From an uncultured delta proteobacterium (GTDB lineage Bacteria; Desulfobacterota; Desulfobulbia; Desulfobulbales; Desulfocapsaceae): DNA of 53,754 bases. The first letter of the stretch is position 1, and every line of letters starts with the position of its first letter. Where the stretch lies: the NCBI GenBank assembly GCA_903875445.1, contig CAIQWD010000054.1, positions 1-53,754 on the forward strand, read 5' to 3'. The notes under the pieces were generated by a model. That model worked only from the letters and a program-made list of their open reading frames with translations. It had not been told where the DNA came from and searched no databases. Position numbers and translations under genes: made by a program. Shown here piece after piece: positions 17,807 to 26,278 of this stretch.

Positions 17807-18830
17807 GCGGGTTGGGCTGGTCGTCGACGATCGTTTGTTAAAACATGTAATTCCACGTCATTCCCCGGAAAACCCGGGAAGAATCGGCAAACTATCGGCC
17901 TTGGTCCGGGAGCGTTACCGGACGGAGTGTCGTTTTTATCAGGCACGAACAGCTGCGGTTTCAGACATTGAAGCAGTTCATTCGCGATTTTATCTGGATC
18001 AATTGCGAGAGCACCAACTCCGTTCCGAGCCCTTTTCCTATGATCGCGACACCTACCTCATGAAGCATTCTCTGGCAACTGCCCATCTGGCTGCCGGTGG
18101 CTGCCTGGAACTCGCCGATCGGATCATGACGGGGGAAGTGGATCACGGGTTTGCCATGATCCGTCCACCCGGCCATCATGCGGAACCCGGCCGTGGCATG
18201 GGGTTCTGTATCCTCAACAATGTCGCTGTGACAGCCGAGTATCTGCGGCGCCGGTACCAATTAAACCGGATACTTATCCTCGATTTCGATGCGCATCACG
18301 GCAACGGCACCCAGGAGGTGTTTTACGACAGCGATGAGGTGCTGGTTATCTCCGTGCATCAGCGCGATATCTTTCCTTTTTCCGGCAAGGCGGGGGAGAC
18401 CGGCAGCGGCAAGGGCGAAGGATATACGATTAATCTGCCGGTTTTTGCCCAGTTCGGCGATGCGGAATATACCTTTCTCCTCGGCCGCATCCTCCAGAGT
18501 GTGGTCGAGCAGTACCTGCCGCAGATACTGTTGATTTCCGCGGGCTACGACGGTCACCGGGACGAAACGATCAGCGGCACGACTCTTTCCACCGAATGGT
18601 TTGGGCTGATTACCGCCATGCTCAAGCAGTATGCCCGGGAAATCTGTGGCGGTCGGTTACTCATGGTGCTCGAAGGAGGGTATAATCCGCTTTCCCTCGG
18701 GGCATCGGTTGTCGCCACCATAGACAGTCTGCTGACAGCACGGCGGGACAAGATCGGCATCTTTTTCTCGGAACGCGCCAACCAGTTGTTGAAAGATCAT
18801 CCGCTGCACAACAGATGGGCCTTGCAATAA
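17799..18830 (+). CDS. Histone deacetylase / AcuC family protein
   Basis: Zinc-dependent deacetylase of 343 aa. Family signatures: IRPPGHHAEPGRGMGFCILN (tandem active-site histidines), ILDFDAHHGNGTQEVF (metal ligands D and H), SAGYDGHRDE (ligand D), and LEGGYNPLSLG. The substrate may be acetyl-lysine in a protein (AcuC acts on acetyl-CoA synthetase), an acetylpolyamine, or another amide. I start at ATG 17799, which overlaps the GNAT stop by 8 nt; the 14 upstream codons from 17757 run inside the GNAT gene and do not resemble the family. The overlap with an acetyltransferase suggests an acetylation-deacetylation pair, which is inference. Confidence 0.93.
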   Translation: MNKRVGLVVDDRLLKHVIPRHSPENPGRIGKLSALVRERYRTECRFYQARTAAVSDIEAVHSRFYLDQLREHQLRSEPFSYDRDTYLMKHSLATAHLAAGGCLELADRIMTGEVDHGFAMIRPPGHHAEPGRGMGFCILNNVAVTAEYLRRRYQLNRILILDFDAHHGNGTQEVFYDSDEVLVISVHQRDIFPFSGKAGETGSGKGEGYTINLPVFAQFGDAEYTFLLGRILQSVVEQYLPQILLISAGYDGHRDETISGTTLSTEWFGLITAMLKQYAREICGGRLLMVLEGGYNPLSLGASVVATIDSLLTARRDKIGIFFSERANQLLKDHPLHNRWALQ

Positions 18831-18839
18831 GGAAAAATA

Positions 18840-19268
18840 ATGAAGAATCAAGTTGATGAACATGCCTTGAAAACCATTTTCCATGCCTGTCGCCAGTGCG
18901 GCACCTGCTGCAAGGGCTATCGGAAAATTGTTGTCCGGCCCGAGGAGGCCAAGTTCATCGAGAAAATGGGGGGACATGTAGGCGTTAATGTGAGCATGAA
19001 AGATATCCGCGAGAATGGCCTGGACGCGGCAGTCGACAGGGCTAAAAGTGGCGACAAACTGTACATGATCCACCCGGACGACAAGGGTTGCGTCTTTTTG
19101 GAACATCGGGACGGTAAATACCGCTGCAAGATCTATCACTATCGGCCGCAAACCTGCCGCGGCTTTCGCTGTAATCTCGTCGATGCCAGTTTTCTCCATC
19201 TCTTCGGTGGGGAGGGTGCCATGCATCTCCTCGGAAAAGACAGTTACGGGCTGCCGCTGAAAGGGTAA
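18840..19268 (+). CDS. YkgJ-type cysteine-cluster protein
   Basis: A 142-aa protein of the YkgJ/CxxCxxxCC family. The N-terminal CRQCGTCCKGYRKIVVRPEE has the hallmark cysteine group, and a second group is C-terminal (CVFL, YRCKIYHYRPQTCRGFRCN). The family is thought to bind zinc or an iron-sulfur cluster; its role is not settled. It starts 9 nt after the deacetylase gene with an AAGGA site, so it belongs to the same operon. A 12-bp inverted repeat with two mismatches (19269-19280 and 19311-19322) begins right after its stop and could end the transcript, though there is no T run. Confidence 0.85.
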   Translation: MKNQVDEHALKTIFHACRQCGTCCKGYRKIVVRPEEAKFIEKMGGHVGVNVSMKDIRENGLDAAVDRAKSGDKLYMIHPDDKGCVFLEHRDGKYRCKIYHYRPQTCRGFRCNLVDASFLHLFGGEGAMHLLGKDSYGLPLKG

Positions 19269-19464
19269 CGGGGATTATTGCAGGCGACCGCCGCACAAAG
19301 GCCAATAAGACAATTTTCCCCGATCAGCAGGGAAAAGCCTTGCTTGTTGTCGATAATTTTATAAAATATATCGAAATGATACTTTGCAAATTTGCTTGGT
19401 ATGCCTACAGGTATCATTGTCATCTCAGCTCGAAAGCGCGTTCATTTCCAGGCAGGAATCGGCT

Positions 19465-20784
19465 ATGGTCCATAAGTATCCAAAGGATTTGGTGCAAGAA
19501 CTTACCGTGCTCTGGCGGCTGGGGCCGCCGGGGATGGAGGTCTCCGGTTCGGGATACAGGAGACTGCCGGATGCCGAGGTGCTGGAGGAACTGGTATCGA
19601 CGGCGTATCAGGTCAGCCAGATGCAAGAAGAGGCTCGCGGTCTGCGTTTCCGGCTCATGCTTTGCGAGCCGGAGGATGTGGACGAAGATGGTTTCGGCGA
19701 GGCTCTGGGGCTCTTTACCCTCAATTTTACCGTGCCGCGGCCCTATAACGAGTACGAACTCCTGAAACTCGGCCCTTCCATAGACTACAACAATTCCCTG
19801 ATCGGCATGCGCTACCGCAAGGGTGAAGGCTTGCAGATCTGGGGCTTGATCCATTCCGGGTCGCGGTGGATGCATGTCATTCATGGCGGCAGCAAACAGG
19901 CAACCCCGCTGCCGCCGGCCCTTGGGGTTAACATCCTCGGCTCCGGTCGGCTGATTGTCTGTCGCGGAGTGGAAATACTTGCCCAGTTGAGCGGCGGCAA
20001 AATTATTTCCCCGTCGACCAACGTCTTTCGTTCGCAATGGGTCGCCAGGCGATTCGGACAGGTGCGCAGTGAACTGGCGGCAATGCATGAAGAAAATCCG
20101 CGCCGCGATCCGGGGGAGTGGGCGCGCATCGACCCCTCTTTTATCCCGGCCCTGTATCTTGAGTTTTTCAAGCATGTTATCAGCACGGTGCGGCGTTCCG
20201 GGCATGGCGGGACCATCATCTCCTTTCCAGCAGGCATGGATGATATGGTCACCCATGACAATCCTTATATTGATCTTAAATATCGCTTTGATGAAGGCAC
20301 CCCTCGTAACCAGCTGCGAAAGATTGTGCTGCGCATCATGGAGGTTCTAGCAAGAAACTGCGGTCGGCTCTATGGCCCTGAATATCTAGCGGGGTGGAAA
20401 GATTACGTGTCGCTGCAGACGGAAGAACTGGCGCAACTGGATGAGCGGGTGTTTAAGTATGCCCGGTTTATTGCCAGGCTTACCGGCGTCGACGGTGCGG
20501 TCGTGACCACCGAAGGCCTGGAGATTATCGGCTTTGGCGGCATCATCCAGGGGACCATGGAAATGGGTGGAATCGTCGCAAGAGCCCTTGACCCGGAAGG
20601 GGTTCGCCGGCAGGTCGAGCGGGTGGAAAGCGTCGGCACTCGGCATCGATCCCTGTACTATCTCTGCCATAAATTGCATGATGTCCTGGGAATAATCGTT
20701 TCCCAGGATGCTAAGGCCAGCGTCGTCACCTGGAATACCGAGAAGGTGACTTTCTGGGATGTCATCCCCATCGATTTCGCCTAA
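19465..20784 (+). CDS. Predicted DAC (diadenylate cyclase-like) protein, DACNV-type sensor
   Basis: A 439-aa protein. The C-terminal part has the two signature motifs of the DisA/CdaA diadenylate-cyclase fold: DGA at 343-345 (TGVDGAVVTTEGLEIIGFG) and GTRHR with R393-H394-R395, followed by LHDVLGIIVSQDAKASVV, which parallels the usual IVVSEETG strand. The larger N-terminal part (to about residue 300) contains GHGGTIISFP and no other familiar domain; it resembles the sensor regions named DACNV. The inferred function is c-di-AMP or related nucleotide synthesis, or a sensing derivative. No membrane helices are evident. I start at ATG 19465 (GGCAGGAA upstream) rather than 19384. Confident of the DAC motifs, less of activity. 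Confidence 0.75.
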   Translation: MVHKYPKDLVQELTVLWRLGPPGMEVSGSGYRRLPDAEVLEELVSTAYQVSQMQEEARGLRFRLMLCEPEDVDEDGFGEALGLFTLNFTVPRPYNEYELLKLGPSIDYNNSLIGMRYRKGEGLQIWGLIHSGSRWMHVIHGGSKQATPLPPALGVNILGSGRLIVCRGVEILAQLSGGKIISPSTNVFRSQWVARRFGQVRSELAAMHEENPRRDPGEWARIDPSFIPALYLEFFKHVISTVRRSGHGGTIISFPAGMDDMVTHDNPYIDLKYRFDEGTPRNQLRKIVLRIMEVLARNCGRLYGPEYLAGWKDYVSLQTEELAQLDERVFKYARFIARLTGVDGAVVTTEGLEIIGFGGIIQGTMEMGGIVARALDPEGVRRQVERVESVGTRHRSLYYLCHKLHDVLGIIVSQDAKASVVTWNTEKVTFWDVIPIDFA

Positions 20785-20790
20785 CTTCTT

Positions 20791-21888
20791 TTATTGTTGC
20801 CGGATGTGAAAATCATATTTTTTCAGATAGATTTCTGAAAGAGTGAGAAAGGCGGTGATGATGAGAGGGCCGTAGATAATCCCAAGAATTCCATAGACGG
20901 TCATCCCGCCGAGAATAGAGAGGAAGACCAGAAGGGTGTGCATGTGCACCCGGGTGCCGACCATCTTCGGTTTCACTAAATTTTCGACGCCGAGGGAGAG
21001 AATCAAACAGAAAACAACAAGAAAGATCCCTTCGTTCATTCTCTCGCTCATCATCAGTATGAATGCCGCCGGAAGCATTACCAGGCCGATGCCGAAAATC
21101 GGCATGAAGGCAATGACCGCCATGACGCATCCCCACAGAATCGGGGAATTTAATCCCAGGATGGAGAAAATCGCCCCGCCCAAAAAACCCTGGATAAGTC
21201 CGCAAATGCCGTTGCCTCTGAGAATTGCGTTGGCGATTTCTTGAAATTTATCGATCAGCAGCCGATTTTCATCTTCCGGCAAAGGGGAGATGCGGATCAT
21301 ATAATCGATCAACTTCGGTTGGTCGATGAGGAGGAAAAAGATGACCAGGATCATGAGGAAGAAAAAGAAAAGAAACTGCAGTACATTGGCCGCCCAGGCA
21401 CTGGCATGGTTATAGAGGAGCAAACCGCTTTCTTTGACGAGGTAGGAAAAGGTATCGGAAATCTGCGACGGTTTGAACCTGAAGCCGACCTGTTTCAATT
21501 GTTCTTGGAGTTGCAGGAGCAGGGGGTTTTCCTGGAGGAAGACCTGCAGTTTCAGGCCGATTCGGCTATCTCGTCCCCAGCTGTAGAGATTGAGTGCTTC
21601 ATCGGTCAGTGAAAAAACGAAAAAAATAAGGGGAATAAAGACGATGGCAATAATCAACAGGCAGGTGAGTGCCGAGGCCAGCTGCTGTGGAGTCTTTTTG
21701 CTGATAAAGATATAAATCGGCCGGAAGAGGTTGGTGAGGAGAAAGGATAAAACCAAAATTGACCAGAATGGCCAGAGAATCGCGCCAAAGAAGAAGATCG
21801 AGATTGCAAATACCAGGAGGAAGTATCTGATGCTCGTGGGGGTTGGGGATTGCCCGTTTGGCTGATAGCCTGTCTTGGGGTCGTTCAT
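20791..21888 (-). CDS. AI-2E family transporter (PerM/UPF0118)
   Basis: Inner-membrane permease of 365 aa with about eight hydrophobic segments. The pattern is typical: two early helices (FFGAILWPFWSILVLSFLLTN), a long soluble stretch at about 100-160, then paired helices and the conserved GGMTVYGILGIIYGPLI segment near the C-terminus. Members have been linked to autoinducer-2 export, Na+/H+ antiport or organic solute export; the substrate cannot be predicted. It converges on the DAC-like gene with 6 nt between. Downstream ORFs in other frames are shadows. Confidence 0.9.
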   Translation of the reverse strand: MNDPKTGYQPNGQSPTPTSIRYFLLVFAISIFFFGAILWPFWSILVLSFLLTNLFRPIYIFISKKTPQQLASALTCLLIIAIVFIPLIFFVFSLTDEALNLYSWGRDSRIGLKLQVFLQENPLLLQLQEQLKQVGFRFKPSQISDTFSYLVKESGLLLYNHASAWAANVLQFLFFFFLMILVIFFLLIDQPKLIDYMIRISPLPEDENRLLIDKFQEIANAILRGNGICGLIQGFLGGAIFSILGLNSPILWGCVMAVIAFMPIFGIGLVMLPAAFILMMSERMNEGIFLVVFCLILSLGVENLVKPKMVGTRVHMHTLLVFLSILGGMTVYGILGIIYGPLIITAFLTLSEIYLKKYDFHIRQQ

Positions 21889-22102
21889 GGGTGTCTCTGG
21901 AACAGTTACGGGTTCTCAGGTCGGTGAAATAGGGTTGCAATTGTTCTAACTGCTGAGGTATCCTGGGAGCTTCCATACGAACCGACCGGCAAGGCATGAT
22001 AATATCTCGTATCGGATAAAAAATTATAGATCCTCTCGTGGATTAAGCAAAGAAAAATAAGCCGTTGTAAATTAATAACCGAGTGGTACGTCGCGACCGG
22101 CA

Positions 22103-22159
22103 TAAGGGGTCGTAACGAAATGAGTGGCCAGGTAACGGTTATTTCGTAACGACCCCTAA
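22103..22159. promoter_or_regulatory. Long hairpin in the ilvE leader
   Basis: A 19-bp arm (22103-22121, TAAGGGGTCGTAACGAAAT) pairs with 22141-22159 with two mismatches around a 19-nt loop. It ends 23 nt before the ilvE start, close to the GAGGAG site at 22168. It has no T run, so it is not a plain terminator. It may be a leader control element, a protein-binding palindrome or a dispersed palindromic repeat. Confidence 0.6.
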
Positions 22160-22182
22160 GTATTGTTGAGGAGATTGGGAGA

Positions 22183-23266
22183 ATGTGGGAAGATCTTGAA
22201 GTTGCATTGGAGAAGGTGTCCGAGGAGAAATTACAGAAGAAGCCGTCACCCGACAAGCTCGGATTCGGAGTTCATTTTACCGACCATATGTTCCTTATGC
22301 AATGGAGTCGGGAGCACGGCTGGCATGATGCAAAAATCTGTGCAAAAGAGGCGTTTCGCATTGATCCGGCGGCAATGGTCTTCCACTACGGACAGGCGAT
22401 TTTTGAAGGCCTCAAGGCGTATAGGGGCAAGGATGACCAGTTGTTTCTCTTTCGCCCCAAGGATAATTTCGAGAGGATGAACCATTCCGCCGTACGCATG
22501 TGCATGCCGCGGATTCCGGTGGAGAAAATAGTCAATGTCCTCAAGTCGCTCATCTATCTTGAGAGGGAGTGGGTACCTCGCGGCGAGGGTGCAACTCTCT
22601 ATATTCGTCCGACAATGATTGCCGTCGAGCCGACGCTTGGAGTGAAACCGTCGTCCCTCTACTCCTTTTATATCATTCTATCCCCGGTAGGCGCTTATTA
22701 CGCCGAAGGGTGCAATCCCACCAGGATCTATGTCAGTGACCAGTATGTCAGGGCGGTAAAGGGCGGGGTCGGCAACGTAAAAACCGCCGGTAATTATGCA
22801 GCATCCCTGTATATGTCGGAAATTGCAAAAAAAAGAAGGTTGTACGCAGGTTTTGTGGCTCGATGCCTGTGAACATAAATACGTGGAGGAGGTGGGAACC
22901 AGCAACATCTTTTTCAGAATAGATAACCAGCTGCTCACCCCGCCGTTGGAAGGCTCAATTTTGGGTGGCCTTACCAGGGATTCAGTTATTAAACTGGTAT
23001 CCAGTTGGGGCCTGGATGTGGTTGAGCGCAGGATCTCGATTGATGAGGTGCTTGCGGCAAATAGAGAGGGCAGGTTGCAGGAGGTCTTCGGCACTGGAAC
23101 CGCGGCAGTTATCTCCCCCGTCGGAGAACTGTTTTATAAAGGCACCAGCTACAAGATTAATGATGGCCGGACCGGGGAAATATCGGCCAGGCTCTATTCG
23201 GAACTGCAAGCCATTCAGAACGGCTCTCAAGATGACCCGTTTAAATGGGTGGTGCGCGTCGGATGA
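22183..23266 (+). pseudogene. ilvE: Branched-chain amino acid aminotransferase, frameshifted
   Basis: PLP enzyme that makes or degrades Leu, Ile and Val with 2-oxoglutarate/glutamate. The first part (to the stop at 22872) covers GFGVHFTDHMFLMQW, FHYGQAIFEGLKAYRG, YIRPTM and the PLP-lysine region GNVKTAGNYAAS. The second frame continues from KKEGCTQVLWLDACEHKYVEEVGTSN to the C-terminus at 23266. Removing one A from the A8 run at 22827-22834 joins them as EIAKKEGCTQV and gives 360 aa, the normal length. Start ATG 22183 has GAGGAG and GGGAG upstream. The break may be a sequencing error, a true mutation or rescue by slippage on A8. Type II BCAT is the closest subclass by motif. Confidence 0.9.
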
Positions 23267-23351
23267 TTATGTGAAAAACCTCATAACCAGGCGGTGTTGT
23301 GACGTATTGCAGGAATCGCCCATCGTCTCTCGTTTTTTTTGAAAATCGCCC

Positions 23352-23379
23352 CTTGATTTTTGAGGATCACAGCCTATAT
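23352..23379 (+). promoter_or_regulatory. Possible heat-shock (sigma-32-like) promoter of groESL
   Basis: CTTGAT at 23352-23357 and CCTATAT at 23373-23379 are separated by 15 nt, similar to the CTTGAA-N13-15-CCCCAT pattern. No CIRCE inverted repeat (TTAGCACTC-N9-GAGTGCTAA) is seen in the 230 nt before groES. A 9-bp inverted repeat, TTTTTGCCC/GGGCAAAAA (23378-23419), follows immediately. Confidence 0.35.
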
Positions 23380-23429
23380 TTTTGCCCAGTTCGATATACC
23401 ACCCTGAAAATCGGGCAAAAAATCAATTT

Positions 23430-23463
23430 GGGACTCCTTTTGTTAACCCGCGAGTCCCTTTTT
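23430..23463 (+). promoter_or_regulatory. Terminator-like hairpin in the groES leader
   Basis: GGGACTC at 23430-23436 pairs with GAGTCCC at 23452-23458 and is followed by five T residues. It is an intrinsic-terminator shape only 36 nt upstream of groES. It could end read-through from ilvE, or attenuate groESL if the promoter lies upstream. Confidence 0.5.
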
Positions 23464-23498
23464 CCGTAACAAATCATTTGTCTAGTTAGGAGGTAGTA

Positions 23499-23789
23499 AT
23501 GAAGATTCGTCCATTGAATGATCGCCTTTTGGTGAAACGACTTGCAGAAGAGGCAAAAACAGCAGGTGGTATCATCATCCCTGATAGCGCCAAAGAGAAA
23601 CCGGCCGAGGGTGAAGTCGTTGCTGTTGGTCCCGGAAAATTAAATGATAAGGGTGATAGAGTTGCCCTTCAGGTTGTTGCCGGAGACCGGGTATTGTTTT
23701 CAAAATACGGTGGAACCGAAGTTAAGATTGATGGCGATGATTTTCTTATCATGCGAGAAGACGATATACTCGGGGTTGTTGTAAAATAA
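23499..23789 (+). CDS. groES: Co-chaperonin GroES
   Basis: Hsp10 lid of the GroEL chaperonin, 96 aa, full length. It begins [15 protein letters not shown], has the mobile loop [19 protein letters not shown] that docks onto GroEL, and ends with DDILGVV. A TTAGGAGGTAG ribosome-binding site lies just before the ATG. It is followed 78 nt later by groEL, forming the standard operon. Confidence 0.98.
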   Translation: MKIRPLNDRLLVKRLAEEAKTAGGIIIPDSAKEKPAEGEVVAVGPGKLNDKGDRVALQVVAGDRVLFSKYGGTEVKIDGDDFLIMREDDILGVVVK

Positions 23790-23837
23790 TTTTAAATATT
23801 TCGAGAAGTTGTTCGTGCTATTTTTTTAGATTGATAA

Positions 23838-25514
<1,677 letters not shown>

Positions 25515-25558
25515 GATTCTTCCAGCCGCTTCCCGCAGTTGGAGTATGGGTAAAAAAT

Positions 25559-25596
25559 GGAAGGTTCTGTGTTACTGGAACCTTCCAATTTTTTTT
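25559..25596 (+). terminator. Terminator of groESL
   Basis: Stem GGAAGGTTC (25559-25567) with GAACCTTCC (25578-25586), loop of 10 nt, then AA and an 8-nt T run. It sits 45 nt after the groEL stop. Confidence 0.92.
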
Positions 25597-25626
25597 GGCA
25601 GAAGCTCCATTTCTGAGCAAAAAGTG

Positions 25627-25655
25627 TTGACATGCAGGAATCGATAAGGTATTAA
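25627..25655 (+). promoter_or_regulatory. Sigma-70-type promoter of the CAU tRNA
   Basis: TTGACA at 25627-25632, a 17-nt spacer, then TATTAA at 25650-25655, placed 17 nt before the mature tRNA 5' end. Confidence 0.6.
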
Positions 25656-25672
25656 TTTTCGGCTTATCCTAC

Positions 25673-25749
25673 GGCGATGTAGCTCAGCTGGTCAGAGCAT
25701 GCGGCTCATATCCGCAGTGTCCGGGGTTCAAGTCCCTGCATCGCCACCA
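25673..25749 (+). tRNA. tRNA-Met (CAU), elongator type
   Basis: A 77-nt cloverleaf with encoded CCA. The acceptor stem is GGCGATG/CATCGCC, the D stem GCTC/GAGC, and the anticodon stem TGCGG/CCGCA around loop CTCATAT with anticodon CAT; the T arm contains TTCAAGT. The anticodon stem lacks the three G-C pairs of the initiator, so it is an elongator tRNA-Met or the CAU tRNA-Ile modified by TilS; sequence alone does not decide. It has its own promoter and terminator and is flanked by an integrase remnant. Confidence 0.93.
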
Positions 25750-25784
25750 ACAGTTCGTCCGGTACATCCGGCTTTATATATAAC

Positions 25785-25816
25785 CCCGCTATTCCGCAAG
25801 GAAAGCGGGTTTTTTA
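25785..25816 (+). terminator. Terminator of the CAU tRNA
   Basis: CCCGCT at 25785-25790 pairs with AGCGGG at 25804-25809, extended by an inner TTCC/GGAA stem around a GCAA tetraloop, then a T run to 25816. Confidence 0.9.
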
Positions 25817-25828
25817 TTGTCTAATAAC

Positions 25829-26100
25829 TTCTGCCGAGAGTGGTACTCAAAATTTTCTCCGTCTTGGGCAGTCAGCCACAGTAACAAGATCATCCGGTGT
25901 CTGGAATTCTATGTATTCCTTTGGTTGGGCAACAAGGCCAATCAAATCCATCGCTGCTTTGATTGCTAACGGTATTGCGCAGGATTGAGGCGAATGGTAC
26001 GCTGGAAACGGCGCATCGGACACAGCAGAATTGCAGCCTGGTTTTCCGCTATGCTGTGGCAACCGGCAGGGCGAGCGTGACTGTTATGCGGGTATGTGAA
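25829..26100 (+). pseudogene. Decayed P4-type tyrosine integrase remnant
   Basis: No single open frame reveals this, but two adjacent frames together spell a P4-family integrase segment. At about 25838-25936 the frame reads EWYSKFSPSWAVSHSNKI then IRCLEFYVFLWLGNK, as in the family's core-binding helix. A neighbouring frame then reads RPIKSIAA. From 25963 the third frame reads LLTVLRRIEANGTLETAHRT and VFRYAVATGRA. These align with the intact integrase at 51702 (ILRKIETRGSLEIARKV, FRYAIQTGRA). The arm-binding N-terminus and the catalytic C-terminus are gone, and stops and frameshifts are present. It begins just after the tRNA terminator, so it marks an old island insertion at this tRNA. The rest, to 26278, shows nothing I recognise. 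Confidence 0.8.
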
Positions 26101-26278
26101 GCCGCTCTAAAATTACACCATGTTAGAGGAGGGAAAGTTCGGAAGAGCTGTTCTGACGCTTTCAGTCTGGGATGGGTAAAATCAGAGCGAAATTTTTCAG
26201 GTTTTTGGGCGTAGTCCCTGACATTCGTTCCAGGCTGGTCCATAATAAGCTGTTGCCACCTTTACGGTTGGAAAATAT

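Noticed and set aside
23267-23498. CIRCE element for HrcA control of groESL
   Set aside because: I looked for TTAGCACTC-N9-GAGTGCTAA upstream of groES and did not find it.
25847-26062. Minus-strand open frame of 71 codons beside the CAU tRNA
   Set aside because: The plus strand of the same bases reads as integrase remnant in three successive frames, which explains the region better.
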